From assembly GCA_017622555.1 (NCBI GenBank), contig JAGAQV010000015.1:26486-90485 (forward strand): a stretch of DNA of 64,000 nt. The letters are read 5' to 3'. Under the pieces are notes generated by a model that did not search any database, was not told where the DNA came from, and saw only the letters and a list, made by a program, of their open reading frames with translations. The first letter of the stretch is position 1; each line of letters opens with the position of its first letter. Source of the DNA: Clostridia bacterium. Its GTDB lineage: Bacteria; Bacillota; Clostridia; Oscillospirales; Acutalibacteraceae. Below are positions 33,159 to 41,889 of this stretch, piece by piece. The position numbers were made by a program, and so were the translations under genes.

Positions 33159-33470
33159 TTTGTTACACTTTCTGTTACATTTTCTGTCCATTTTCTTGTT
33201 TTGTTACAAAAAGTTTCTGTAACAAGCATTGAGAAAAATCGCATTTGTTACATTTTCTTTCTGTAACATTTTGAGTTTCTGTAACAAAGTGTAACAGAAA
33301 ATGTAACACAAGAATCCGCTTAAAATAAGGGTTTATCGGCATTTTGTTACACAAACCATTTTCTTTTCTCTATTTCTAAAGAAAAATAAAAATATATAAG
33401 AAATAATAAAGAAAAATAATATATAAAAGAATTTAGCAATTTTTCGTGGTTTCTGTAACAAACCTCATTT
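33159..33470. repeat. TGTWACA repeat array, copy 2
   Basis: About 310 bp without a gene and with eleven TGTTACA/TGTAACA heptamers. Same organisation and orientation as 10471-10778, except that the 17-nt core ACCCTTATTTTAAGCGG is inverted here (33315-33331). The two copies bracket 22.7 kb of early and accessory genes. Confidence 0.75.
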
Positions 33471-33502
33471 TCAGCATCAAAACTACGAAAGGAAAATCGA
33501 AT

Positions 33503-33970
33503 ATGAATTGTCCCAGATGTCATTCCGATAATGTGAATTTTCAAGTTGTATCGGAGAAACAAAAGACAGGTTGTTTTATGTTTTTACTATTCGGAATATT
33601 TAATCTCTTACGACCGAACAAAACTCAATCCTATGCCGTCTGTCAAAATTGCGGTAAGTCGTGGAAAGTAAAACCTTTTCAAAAAGTGAAAGCAATTTCT
33701 GCTACACCGACTGAAATCGTTGAGGGAAATGTTAAACTCATAAGACACTATCGAACGCTCTACAAAGATGTGGCTGTGAAGATTACAATAAACGACCAGA
33801 TTGTGAAATTAGGTAACGGAGAAACGAAAGGTGTTGAATTACCAAAAGGTGAATATCAATTACAAGTGAAGATGTACGGAGCAAAACCGACATCGTATCT
33901 TTTGAATGTTGATGATTCACCGATAGCGTTGACTTTTGAACGCAAAGGGAATAAAATTATAATAAACTAA
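33503..33970 (+). CDS. Zinc-ribbon protein with hydrophobic segment
   Basis: 155 residues. N-terminal CPRCH...CQNCG zinc ribbon interrupted by a hydrophobic stretch (GCFMFLLFGIFNLL), then a basic linker and a beta-rich C-terminal domain (KITINDQIVKLGNGETKGVELPKGEY). Start ATG after AAAGGAAAA. Probably membrane-associated; function unknown. Confidence 0.55.
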   Translation: MNCPRCHSDNVNFQVVSEKQKTGCFMFLLFGIFNLLRPNKTQSYAVCQNCGKSWKVKPFQKVKAISATPTEIVEGNVKLIRHYRTLYKDVAVKITINDQIVKLGNGETKGVELPKGEYQLQVKMYGAKPTSYLLNVDDSPIALTFERKGNKIIIN

Positions 33971-33975
33971 ACTCT

Positions 33976-34024
33976 AACGCATAATTGCGATGCCTTAATT
34001 GGCTTTGCGATTGTGCGTTTTCTT
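33976..34024 (+). terminator. Hairpin terminator/attenuator before terL
   Basis: AACGCATAATTGC pairs with GCGATTGTGCGTT (one bulge, one wobble), with an inner GCC/GGC stem, followed by TTTTCTTTT. It lies just before the terL ribosome site. Confidence 0.65.
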
Positions 34025-34036
34025 TTGGAGGTCTTT

Positions 34037-35674
34037 ATGGACAAAGTAATAAATAAAATTTTTGAAAAAATAGAAAAAGAGCCGTTAAACGAACGGCTCT
34101 ACAATGACTGCTTCGATTGTATCAAGATTATTTTTCAAACTGACAAAGCGAAATCATTTGAATACAACGGAAAGCTTCGTCAACTTTGCTTGAAAGCGAA
34201 AAAAGAAAGCAAGAATTGGGACTTTATACAGTCGCTCGAAGAAATACGCAAAGAGAGTTATCACCTTGAGGCGAAAGATGTCTTTGACTCGTATCTAATC
34301 TATCTCGAATGGAACAGACCAGCTAAAAAGAAGTTTTATATTCCTCGCCGCAAACAACTGAAAACTCTGGTTGAAGATTTACAAGACCTTGCTGACAGAA
34401 AAATAGACTTTTTGGGAATATCATTACCCCCTCGTGTCGGCAAGTCAACACTCTGCATTATGTTTATGACTTGGATAATGGGTAAATACCCGGAAACCGC
34501 CAATGTAATGAGTGGACATAGTGATAAATTGACGGACGGATTTTACCGAGAAATCTTATCAATCATTACCGACCCGAATACTTACCTGTGGAACGAGGTT
34601 TTTCCTAATGTTCAAATTGTGGATAACTCTGCGAAGAACGAAACGATTGACCTCGTTCGCAAGAAACGATTTCCGACAATCACCTGTCGTTCAATCGGCG
34701 GTACTTTGACAGGTGCGGTTGAAATTGGTGAGGACGGTATCTTGTATTCGGACGACTTGATTGAGGACTTGGAAGAATCACTCAACCCCGACAGACTTCA
34801 AGCGAAATACGATGCATACCTTAACCAGCTTAAAGACCGTAAGAAAGACGGAGCGTTGGAGTTAATGGTTGGTACACGCTGGAATGTGTTTGACCCTCTC
34901 GGCAGAATACACGACCAATATCAAGATAATCCTCGTTATCGCTTTAGAGTAATTCCGGCTCTTAACGAAGACGATGAGAGCAACTTCGACTATATGTACG
35001 GAGTGGGATTTTCAACAGAATATTATCACGATATGCGAAATTCAATAGATGCAGCAACTTGGTGGGCGAAGTATATGGGTCAACCTTATATTCGAGAGGG
35101 TTTGTTATTCCCACAAGACGAGTTAAATTACTATAACGGAGTATTACCAGAGGGAGAGCCAGTCAAAAAAGCTGTATGTGATGTAGCTTGGGGCGGTGGC
35201 GACTCTCTTTCAATGCCGTTTGCATACATTTTTGGCGATAGTGTCTATATTCACGATGTCATTTTCAACACAGGCGATAAAGAAGTTACATACCCTGTTG
35301 TAGTAGGTAGGTCAAAACAACATTTACCGAGTACGGAACGCTTTGAGGCGAATAACGGCGGTGCAGAATATGCCGATAAAGTTGATACTTTGTTACGAAA
35401 AGACGGAGTACATATCAATATTTACTCACGAAAAGCACCAAATACCCAATCAAAACTGGCTCGTATAATTCAATATGCCCCCGACATACGAAAATTCTTC
35501 TTTATTGCTCCAAAACATCAGTCAAAAGAGTATAAACGATTTATGTCCGAGGTTACAACCTTTGTACAGACAGGAAAAAACCCTCACGATGATGCCTGTG
35601 ATAGTTTAGCTATGTTGGCTGACGAACTTTTCCACGGTGTAGGTGAAACCGTTGTTTTCAAACGACCTTTTTAG
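34037..35674 (+). CDS. terL: Terminase large subunit
   Basis: 545 residues. ATPase motifs: SLPPRVGKS (Walker A) and GILYSDDLIED (Walker B). Nuclease acidic residues: DVAWGGGDS and DDACDSLAML. The packaging motor that translocates and cuts phage DNA. The ATG at 34037 follows GGAGG. Confidence 0.93.
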   Translation: MDKVINKIFEKIEKEPLNERLYNDCFDCIKIIFQTDKAKSFEYNGKLRQLCLKAKKESKNWDFIQSLEEIRKESYHLEAKDVFDSYLIYLEWNRPAKKKFYIPRRKQLKTLVEDLQDLADRKIDFLGISLPPRVGKSTLCIMFMTWIMGKYPETANVMSGHSDKLTDGFYREILSIITDPNTYLWNEVFPNVQIVDNSAKNETIDLVRKKRFPTITCRSIGGTLTGAVEIGEDGILYSDDLIEDLEESLNPDRLQAKYDAYLNQLKDRKKDGALELMVGTRWNVFDPLGRIHDQYQDNPRYRFRVIPALNEDDESNFDYMYGVGFSTEYYHDMRNSIDAATWWAKYMGQPYIREGLLFPQDELNYYNGVLPEGEPVKKAVCDVAWGGGDSLSMPFAYIFGDSVYIHDVIFNTGDKEVTYPVVVGRSKQHLPSTERFEANNGGAEYADKVDTLLRKDGVHINIYSRKAPNTQSKLARIIQYAPDIRKFFFIAPKHQSKEYKRFMSEVTTFVQTGKNPHDDACDSLAMLADELFHGVGETVVFKRPF

Positions 35675-35704
35675 CAAATTACTAACAATTTTGCATTATA
35701 AGTC

Positions 35705-35733
35705 TTGACAAATTAGAAATTTTCTAATATAAT
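35705..35733 (+). promoter_or_regulatory. Late promoter with CI-type operator
   Basis: TTGACA, 17-bp spacer AATTAGAAATTTTCTAA, TATAAT. The spacer is a perfect copy of the operator palindrome found at 11271, so the same repressor probably silences the structural operon directly. Confidence 0.85.
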
Positions 35734-35787
35734 ACAGGTGTATAATTGTATAAACAGGGTTAAAACACCCGATTTTTCGCATTTTAA

Positions 35788-35838
35788 GGCATTATTGCTT
35801 GTCCGAAAGGACTCGTAATAGTGCCATTTTTTTTTTAT
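35788..35838 (+). terminator. Leader hairpin/attenuator of the structural operon
   Basis: GGCATTATTGC pairs with GTAATAGTGCC around an inner GTCC-GAAA-GGAC stem, followed by ATTTTTTTTTT. It lies between the late promoter and the portal gene, so transcription must pass it; antitermination or conditional termination is implied. Confidence 0.75.
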
Positions 35839-35860
35839 TTTAAGCAAAGGGGGTCAAGTC

Positions 35861-37366
35861 GTGAAAGCCATACCTGTTAGGAACTACTTTGGTCGAACTG
35901 TTCTCTATACGAACGAGAAAGAAATCACAGCAGACAACATCGTAAGTGTTTTACAGTCCGTTCTGCCCGACTTTCAAAAGAATAAGGAAGAAACGGAATA
36001 TCTTTATAACTATTTTCGTGGGAATCAGCCCATTCTCAAACGCAAAAAGAAAGTTCGCCCAGAAATTAACAATCGTGTAGTGGAAAATCACGCTCACGAA
36101 ATTGTTTCGTTCAAAGTTGGCTACGAATTTGGTGAGCCTGTTCAGTATGTTCGCAGAGCGACCAATAGCGGTAAAGAATTACTTGAAAAACCGACTGCTC
36201 TCGAAAACGAGGATATGGAAGTCACTTCAAAAATCGCACTGCTTAACGAGTTTATGTTTCAGCAAGATAAAGCAACAAAAGACAAAGACCTTGCAGAATC
36301 ATTTTTCGTATGCGGTACGGCTTATCGAATGGTATTACCTCCCGAGGTAGAAGTCCCAGAGGGTGAAAGTCCTTTCGAGATAGATACACTCGATGCTCGA
36401 TATACAGGGATTGTCTATTACAAAGGGTTTGGTAAAAAACCTCTTATGTCTATTCAAGAGGTTGAAAAAGCAGACAAGACTATCGTGTATTGTTGCTACA
36501 CCAATGATACTTATTATGAGATTACCGAAGATACAATTACTCACAGTGAGGGTCATTTACTCGGTCATATTCCCATAATTGAATATCCGGCGAATAATTC
36601 TCGTATAGGTGCTTTTGAGTTGGTTATGAGTTTGCTCGACCAAATCAACAATGCAGAGTCTAATCGTATTGACGGTATTGAGCAGTTTATTCAAGCGTTT
36701 ATGAAGTTCATAAATGTACGCATAGACAAAGAAACTTTTGAAGAACTCAAAGAAATGGGAGCAATCGCTTTCAAAAGCGACCCTCAAACTCCGGCTGATA
36801 TTGACATCGTTTCTTCGGAACTCAATCAGCAACAAGTTCAAACAGTTATCGACCATTTGTATCAAATGGTGTTGATAATCTGCGGTATGCCGGACAGAAA
36901 CGGAACTAACCGAACGACAGGCGATACAGGTCAAGCGGTTATTCTTCGTGACGGCTGGTCTGCTGCTGCGGCAAAAGCGAAAGATACTGAATCAATGTTC
37001 AAGTTATCGGAAAAACGCTTTTTACGATTGGTTTTGAAGTTGGTTAAAGATACAGAAGATATAGATATTCGCTTATCGGACATTGATATAAAACTTCGTC
37101 CGTGTAATACCGACAATCTTCTTACCAAGACTCAAGGTCTTCAAAATATGCTTGAGGCTGGTATTCACCCACAAATTGCGATTACTACTTGCGGTTTGTT
37201 TGGCGACCCCGAACAAGTTTACATTGATTCGTTGCCTTACATTCGTAACAAGTGGAAAACAAAGGACGAGGCAGATGCCGATAACCCTATGCTCAACGGT
37301 AATGTTGACGAGGACGATAACAATATCGTACCGGCTAACAATAAACCGAATCCTAAAGAAGAATAA
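35861..37366 (+). CDS. Portal protein (SPP1 gp6-like)
   Basis: 501 residues. Characteristic segments are NNRVVENHAHEIVSFKVGYEFG, NPHNSRIGAFELV-like PANNSRIGAFELVMSLLDQIN and GTNRTTGDTGQAVILRDGWSAA. Forms the dodecameric vertex through which DNA is packaged. GTG start after AAAGGGGG. Confidence 0.9.
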   Translation: MKAIPVRNYFGRTVLYTNEKEITADNIVSVLQSVLPDFQKNKEETEYLYNYFRGNQPILKRKKKVRPEINNRVVENHAHEIVSFKVGYEFGEPVQYVRRATNSGKELLEKPTALENEDMEVTSKIALLNEFMFQQDKATKDKDLAESFFVCGTAYRMVLPPEVEVPEGESPFEIDTLDARYTGIVYYKGFGKKPLMSIQEVEKADKTIVYCCYTNDTYYEITEDTITHSEGHLLGHIPIIEYPANNSRIGAFELVMSLLDQINNAESNRIDGIEQFIQAFMKFINVRIDKETFEELKEMGAIAFKSDPQTPADIDIVSSELNQQQVQTVIDHLYQMVLIICGMPDRNGTNRTTGDTGQAVILRDGWSAAAAKAKDTESMFKLSEKRFLRLVLKLVKDTEDIDIRLSDIDIKLRPCNTDNLLTKTQGLQNMLEAGIHPQIAITTCGLFGDPEQVYIDSLPYIRNKWKTKDEADADNPMLNGNVDEDDNNIVPANNKPNPKEE

Positions 37367-37492
37367 GGTTTCAAACGGTAATAACCGTTAAAACATACGA
37401 CACAGAAGTCGATAAAAGACAAAACGAGAGAGAACTCGACAAACGCAAAATATAGTTGCAGAGAAGCAACCGAAAAACACAGGAGGTATCTT

Positions 37493-38104
37493 ATGGCAGA
37501 TATTCAAACATTACTCGGTGAAGATTACCGAGAGGGTATGACAGTTGAGGAAATCAATGCCGTACTCGCAAATCGTCAGCTTGTTGACCCTACCACTTTG
37601 CCCAAGTCGGTGGAAAAAACAGTATTTGACAAAACGGCATCGGAACTTGCGAAAGTGAAAAAGGAACTTGCCGAACTGAAAAACAGTAATATGACGGACG
37701 ATGAAAAGGTACAGGCAGCCATTACCGCCGCAAACAACAAAGAAAAAGAGTTTACTGCGAAAAGTAATCGTCTGGAAGTAGAAAAACTTTTCGTTTCGGG
37801 TGGATTAACCGAACAGGATTATGCAGATGTCATTGACGACATTGTTTCGGAAGATGTCGATAAAACAATGAAACTTGCTAAAAATCTTTTAGCGGTTATT
37901 ACCAATCAAAAATCAGCTACGGAAAAGGCACTCCGAGCCGAGTTACAGAGGAGTACACCAAGGACACCTGCTGGTGACGGTAGTAAATCCTCTAAAAAGG
38001 ATTACGCTACTGAAATTTCCGAGGCACTCGCACGAGGCGATACTGCCGGTGCAGCCGCTTTAATGCGAAAACAACAAGAAGAACTAATTGACAAAGGAGA
38101 ATAA
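37493..38104 (+). CDS. Capsid scaffolding protein
   Basis: 203 residues, highly charged and helical (about 45-110 coiled coil), position directly before the capsid gene; pattern of DUF4355-like scaffolds. The upstream 125-bp gap holds only small hairpins. Confidence 0.75.
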   Translation: MADIQTLLGEDYREGMTVEEINAVLANRQLVDPTTLPKSVEKTVFDKTASELAKVKKELAELKNSNMTDDEKVQAAITAANNKEKEFTAKSNRLEVEKLFVSGGLTEQDYADVIDDIVSEDVDKTMKLAKNLLAVITNQKSATEKALRAELQRSTPRTPAGDGSKSSKKDYATEISEALARGDTAGAAALMRKQQEELIDKGE

Positions 38105-38109
38105 ATGTT

Positions 38110-39138
38110 ATGGCTAAAAATGAAGCTAATGTTATGACTTCCCATAATCTGTTGAACTATAGCGGTATGCTTTTCAACAAGGGAAACACTAAAACACCTT
38201 TTTCGACTCTTATTGGTGGTAAGAGTCGTAACACAAATCACTGGGTATTTGCTACTTCGCAGTCTTACGCTACAGGTGGCGGTGAATCCCAGCCGTCTAT
38301 CAGCGAATCTGCATCTTTGACTGCTCCTAATCCCGAGTTTGTTACTCGCAAACAGGAGAGTAATGTGTGCCAGATTTTCCAGAGAGCTTTGGCTATCTCT
38401 TATGGTAAGCAGAGTTCTATGGGTCAGCTTTCTGGTTTGAACATCGCTGGACAGGAAGCAAATCCAGCTAACGAACTTGATTTCCAAGTTGCTAACACTA
38501 TGGCAGCAATCGCAAACGACATTGAATTTACTTTCCTTAACGGAACTTTCCAAGACGGAAATTATGACGATGTGGCTTATAAGACCAGAGGTATTATTAC
38601 CGCAATCGAGTCTAACATCACTGCGGCAGAGGGTGCATCTCTCGGTTATTGGCTTGTTGCAGAACTCATTAAGTCTATTTCGGACGGCTTTGCACCTACT
38701 GACAGTCTTGTTCTTATGTGCAACTCTGTTCACATTATGCAGTTAAACGCTGATGCTTCTGCTAATGGTCTTACTGTTATTCCGGCAGCAAGAGAAATCA
38801 ACGGTATTAAGATTGATGAACTCATTACACCTTTTGGTAATGTTGGTATTGCCGCTAACCCTCGTGTTCCAGCTGGTACAGTTCTCGTATTCAATCCTAC
38901 TATCTGTGCTCCTGTTTATATGCCTGTTCCCGGAAAGGGCAACTTCTTCCTCGAACCCCTTGCTAAAACAGGTGCGGCTGATAAGTACCAGATTTATGGA
39001 CAGGCTGGTCTTGACTATGGTGCAGAGTGGTATCACGGCAAAATCACCGGTCTTTCTACTGACTTTGCTGCTCCCGAATACAGCAAGAAAGTATATGTAG
39101 CCGGTGGCACTATTACTACCGAAACTACTGCGGAATAA
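38110..39138 (+). CDS. Major capsid protein (HK97 fold, SU10/DUF5309-like)
   Basis: 342 residues: FVTRKQESNVCQIFQRALAIS, ELDFQVANTMAAIANDIE, TFLNGT and the C-terminal TAGADKYQ-like TGAADKYQIYGQAGLDYG match SU10/DUF5309 capsids. Follows the scaffold by 5 nt. Confidence 0.88.
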   Translation: MAKNEANVMTSHNLLNYSGMLFNKGNTKTPFSTLIGGKSRNTNHWVFATSQSYATGGGESQPSISESASLTAPNPEFVTRKQESNVCQIFQRALAISYGKQSSMGQLSGLNIAGQEANPANELDFQVANTMAAIANDIEFTFLNGTFQDGNYDDVAYKTRGIITAIESNITAAEGASLGYWLVAELIKSISDGFAPTDSLVLMCNSVHIMQLNADASANGLTVIPAAREINGIKIDELITPFGNVGIAANPRVPAGTVLVFNPTICAPVYMPVPGKGNFFLEPLAKTGAADKYQIYGQAGLDYGAEWYHGKITGLSTDFAAPEYSKKVYVAGGTITTETTAE

Positions 39139-39157
39139 TTTACAGGAGGGAACATAA

Positions 39158-39481
39158 GTGGCAGACAGTTATAAACTTACAAAACTACGGCGACAGGTCG
39201 GGGCTAATGCAAGTGAAGACGACTTGCTACTTATGTTCCTTACCGATGCTGAAAGAGCGATACTTAATCGGCTCTATCCTATGGACGAAGATATAAAGGC
39301 TTCGCTTCCTACTCGATACGAGTCAAGACAGATTGAGATTGCTGTTTTCCTTTACAACAAACAAGGTGCGGAGGGTCAAATATCGCACAAAGAGAATGGC
39401 ATTGACCGTACATACGAAAATGCTTCAATTCCCGAATCTATGCTCTCCGATATTATGCCTTATCCGAGTATTCCTAAATGA
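39158..39481 (+). CDS. Head-tail connector (gp6-like)
   Basis: 107 residues, helical, with DDLLLMFLTDAERAILNRLYP and QIEIAVFLYNKQGAEGQ, the pattern of phage gp6-like DNA-packaging connectors. Confidence 0.75.
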   Translation: MADSYKLTKLRRQVGANASEDDLLLMFLTDAERAILNRLYPMDEDIKASLPTRYESRQIEIAVFLYNKQGAEGQISHKENGIDRTYENASIPESMLSDIMPYPSIPK

Positions 39482-39837
39482 GAACACTCAAACGAAATGA
39501 GAGAATTATCTATTATGCTCTGTTCATAAAGAACGAGCCAATCAAGGACGAGGACGGTTACGATACAAGCGAAACTACTCCTATCTATAGTGAGCCTGTT
39601 GAACTTCGTATCAATACCTCCCCAGCAAATGGAGAGAGTGCGACTCGACAGTTCGGTGATGTTCTTGATTACGATAGAACTCTCGTTACTTGTGATACAG
39701 ACCTACCTCTTACTGAAACATCGGTATTATGGATTGATGAAACTGACACCTCTAAACCTTTTGACTATGTGGTTAAAAAGATTGGGGACGGTGTAAATTC
39801 TAATCTTATTGCCGTAAAGAAAGTAGAGGTGCGATAA
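39478..39837 (+). CDS. Head closure protein
   Basis: 119 residues, beta-rich, ATGA overlap with the connector gene. Position and content (RQFGDVLDYDRTLVT) match head-closure/stopper proteins. Confidence 0.65.
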   Translation: MRTLKRNERIIYYALFIKNEPIKDEDGYDTSETTPIYSEPVELRINTSPANGESATRQFGDVLDYDRTLVTCDTDLPLTETSVLWIDETDTSKPFDYVVKKIGDGVNSNLIAVKKVEVR

Positions 39838-39839
39838 GT

Positions 39840-40319
39840 ATGCACAAGATTACTGTATCTCTCGGAAATATTGACGATGCTATTCGCCAAATTGAAGAAT
39901 ACGAAAAGAAAGTACAGGAGAAAATCAAAGAATTTCTCACACGACTGCTTGAAGACGGTGCAAATATTGCGAAAGCCAAAATTATGGAATTAGATGCGAT
40001 AGAGAGTAGCGAACTTCAAGACAGTTTACAATATACCCTCTACAAAGAGGGAAACAAAGGTATTATTTTCACAGATTGCTCACACGCTTGTTTTGTGGAA
40101 TTTGGTACAGGTGTTAGAGGGTCAGCAAGTCCTCACCCTACTATGCCGTGGGCTTACGATAGCAACGGACACGGAGAGGACGGCTGGTATTATTATGACA
40201 CCAAACAAGGTCGAGTTCGATTTACACAAGGTATGCCGTCAAGACCTTTTATGTACGAAACCGCAAGAGAATTAGAACAGAAAGCCGTTGAAATCGCAAG
40301 GGAGGTGTTTTCACAATGA
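39840..40319 (+). CDS. HK97 gp10-like minor capsid/tail-joining protein
   Basis: 159 residues: helical N-terminus then SHACFVEFGTGVRG and RPFMYETARELEQKA, the gp10 signature. Overlaps the next gene. Confidence 0.8.
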   Translation: MHKITVSLGNIDDAIRQIEEYEKKVQEKIKEFLTRLLEDGANIAKAKIMELDAIESSELQDSLQYTLYKEGNKGIIFTDCSHACFVEFGTGVRGSASPHPTMPWAYDSNGHGEDGWYYYDTKQGRVRFTQGMPSRPFMYETARELEQKAVEIAREVFSQ

Positions 40320-40708
40320 TAGATATTGAAAACAAATTATATACCATAGTGAAAAACAAAATGCCGAGTGATATAAATATGGACTCTATGTATTCTAATA
40401 GCAGTAAATTACCGCTTTGTACTTTGGTGGTAATGGACAACTCGGTGTACGAGCCTTTTATAAACTCTGCAAGAATCGAAAACGCAGCATCTATAATGTT
40501 GGAAGTTAATGCTTATTCAAACAAGATAGCCGGTAAAAAGGAAGAATGTAAGAAAATCATTAAAACCGCAGATGATGTTTTGTCGGGTATGGGGCTCACA
40601 AGAACTTTTTGTCAACCTACACCTAATTTGGAAGATGCAACAGTTTATAGAATTACTGCTCGTTATAGAGCAATCGTTGATAAAGACCTAAAAATTTACA
40701 GGAGGTAA
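40316..40708 (+). CDS. Tail terminator-like protein
   Basis: 130 residues with the alpha/beta pattern and RITARYRAIVD strand of tail-completion proteins; position between gp10-like and major tail genes. Confidence 0.65.
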   Translation: MIDIENKLYTIVKNKMPSDINMDSMYSNSSKLPLCTLVVMDNSVYEPFINSARIENAASIMLEVNAYSNKIAGKKEECKKIIKTADDVLSGMGLTRTFCQPTPNLEDATVYRITARYRAIVDKDLKIYRR

Positions 40709-40715
40709 ATTCGTT

Positions 40716-41126
40716 ATGGAAAAAACTACTATCAATACCTTTTTGATGCACTCTGCAACCGCAGACGGAGAGTTTAAGAAACTTGTTGATATTACGAGTT
40801 ATCCCGAACTTTTTTCTGCTCCCGAAAAACTTGATATTTCCAATATGTCGAGTAAGCAGAAGAAGTACACTCCCGGTATGGTAGATGTTCCCGACCAAGA
40901 GTTTGGCTACATTTACGACAAAGCCGCATACAAGGAAATCAAAGCGTTGGAGGGTACAGACCATTACTACCAGCTTCGTTTCGGTGAGAACGGCGAATAC
41001 GGCTGTTGGCAGTGGCACGGTGATGTGTTTACAAGTTTTTCCGGCGGTAGCGTAGGCTCTGCTCGTGAAGCTAAACTCATTACTTATCCAGCTGACGATA
41101 TTGAAGAAGTAACAATCAACTCTTAA
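40716..41126 (+). CDS. Major tail tube protein
   Basis: 136 residues, beta-rich; SNMSSKQKKYTPGMVDVPDQEFGY and an Ig-free tube-protein length. Placed directly before the tail chaperone genes. Confidence 0.75.
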   Translation: MEKTTINTFLMHSATADGEFKKLVDITSYPELFSAPEKLDISNMSSKQKKYTPGMVDVPDQEFGYIYDKAAYKEIKALEGTDHYYQLRFGENGEYGCWQWHGDVFTSFSGGSVGSAREAKLITYPADDIEEVTINS

Positions 41127-41143
41127 TTTGGAGGAATTAAATT

Positions 41144-41482
41144 ATGGCTGCAAAACAAATTATTCTTAAAGACCAGAAAACAGGTAAGGAATACACTCTT
41201 GAATTTAATCGCAAGAGTATTGAATCAATGGAAAGACAGGGTTTTATTGCTGCTGACATCAGTAAAAAGCCTATGACAATGCTCCCAGCGTTGTTTGCCG
41301 GTGCGTTCCAGATGCACCACAGATTTGTTGAAAATAGTGTAATTAAAGACTTGCTCTATCAAATCAAAAACAAGGATGCGTTTATTGAAAAACTCTCCGA
41401 AATGTTTAACGAGCCGCTTATTGACCTTGTTGACGAACCAGAGGAAGACGAGGGAAACATCGAGTGGGAAGCGAGCTGGTAA
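41144..41482 (+). CDS. Tail assembly chaperone (gpG-like, DUF5055)
   Basis: 112 residues (LEFNRKSIESMERQGFIA, FAGAFQMHHRFV) of the tail-chaperone family. It carries a canonical slippery site near its 3' end that yields a second, extended product. Confidence 0.8.
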   Translation: MAAKQIILKDQKTGKEYTLEFNRKSIESMERQGFIAADISKKPMTMLPALFAGAFQMHHRFVENSVIKDLLYQIKNKDAFIEKLSEMFNEPLIDLVDEPEEDEGNIEWEASW

Positions 41483-41494
41483 GCCCAGCTTCCC
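41452..41494 (+). promoter_or_regulatory. Programmed -1 ribosomal frameshift signal
   Basis: Slippery heptamer G GGA AAC (41452-41458) sits in the zero frame (GAG GGA AAC). Seven nt later a 7-bp stem GGGAAGC (41466-41472) / GCTTCCC (41488-41494) can stall the ribosome. Slipping -1 leads directly into the frame of the 41464-41889 gene, as in lambda G-GT. Confidence 0.9.
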
Positions 41495-41889
41495 CTTTAA
41501 CTTTTACAGAACAATTTGAGGCACAATGTCCGTTTTACCTATCTATCGGTATGACTTATGACGAATTTTGGTATGGGTCAGCCGACCGAGTGATTTATTA
41601 TCGCAAAGCGTACAAAATAAAGCAAAAGCGAAATAATGATTTGGCTTGGTTAAATGGTCGCTATGTTTATGATGCTCTCAAAGCAATCGTTCCAGCGTTA
41701 CGAGGTCTATCGAAAGAGCCTGTCGAACAGTATCTTGACGAGCCTTATCCTTATACCAAAGAAGATGTTATTGAGTATAAGAATAGGAAAATGCTCGAAA
41801 AGGCTCAAAAATACCGTGAGTATGCCGAGGCTCGAAACGCTGAAAGACAAGCACGAGAGGAGGCGATGAAAAATGGGGACAACGATTGA
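41464..41889 (+). CDS. Tail assembly chaperone frameshift extension (gpT-like)
   Basis: About 140 residues in the -1 frame relative to the chaperone, overlapping its end by 19 nt and lacking a ribosome site, so it is probably made only as a fusion. Contains FYLSIGMTYDEFWYG and a basic C-terminal helix, typical of the T segment that recruits the tape measure. Confidence 0.8.
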   Translation: MGSELVSPASPLTFTEQFEAQCPFYLSIGMTYDEFWYGSADRVIYYRKAYKIKQKRNNDLAWLNGRYVYDALKAIVPALRGLSKEPVEQYLDEPYPYTKEDVIEYKNRKMLEKAQKYREYAEARNAERQAREEAMKNGDND

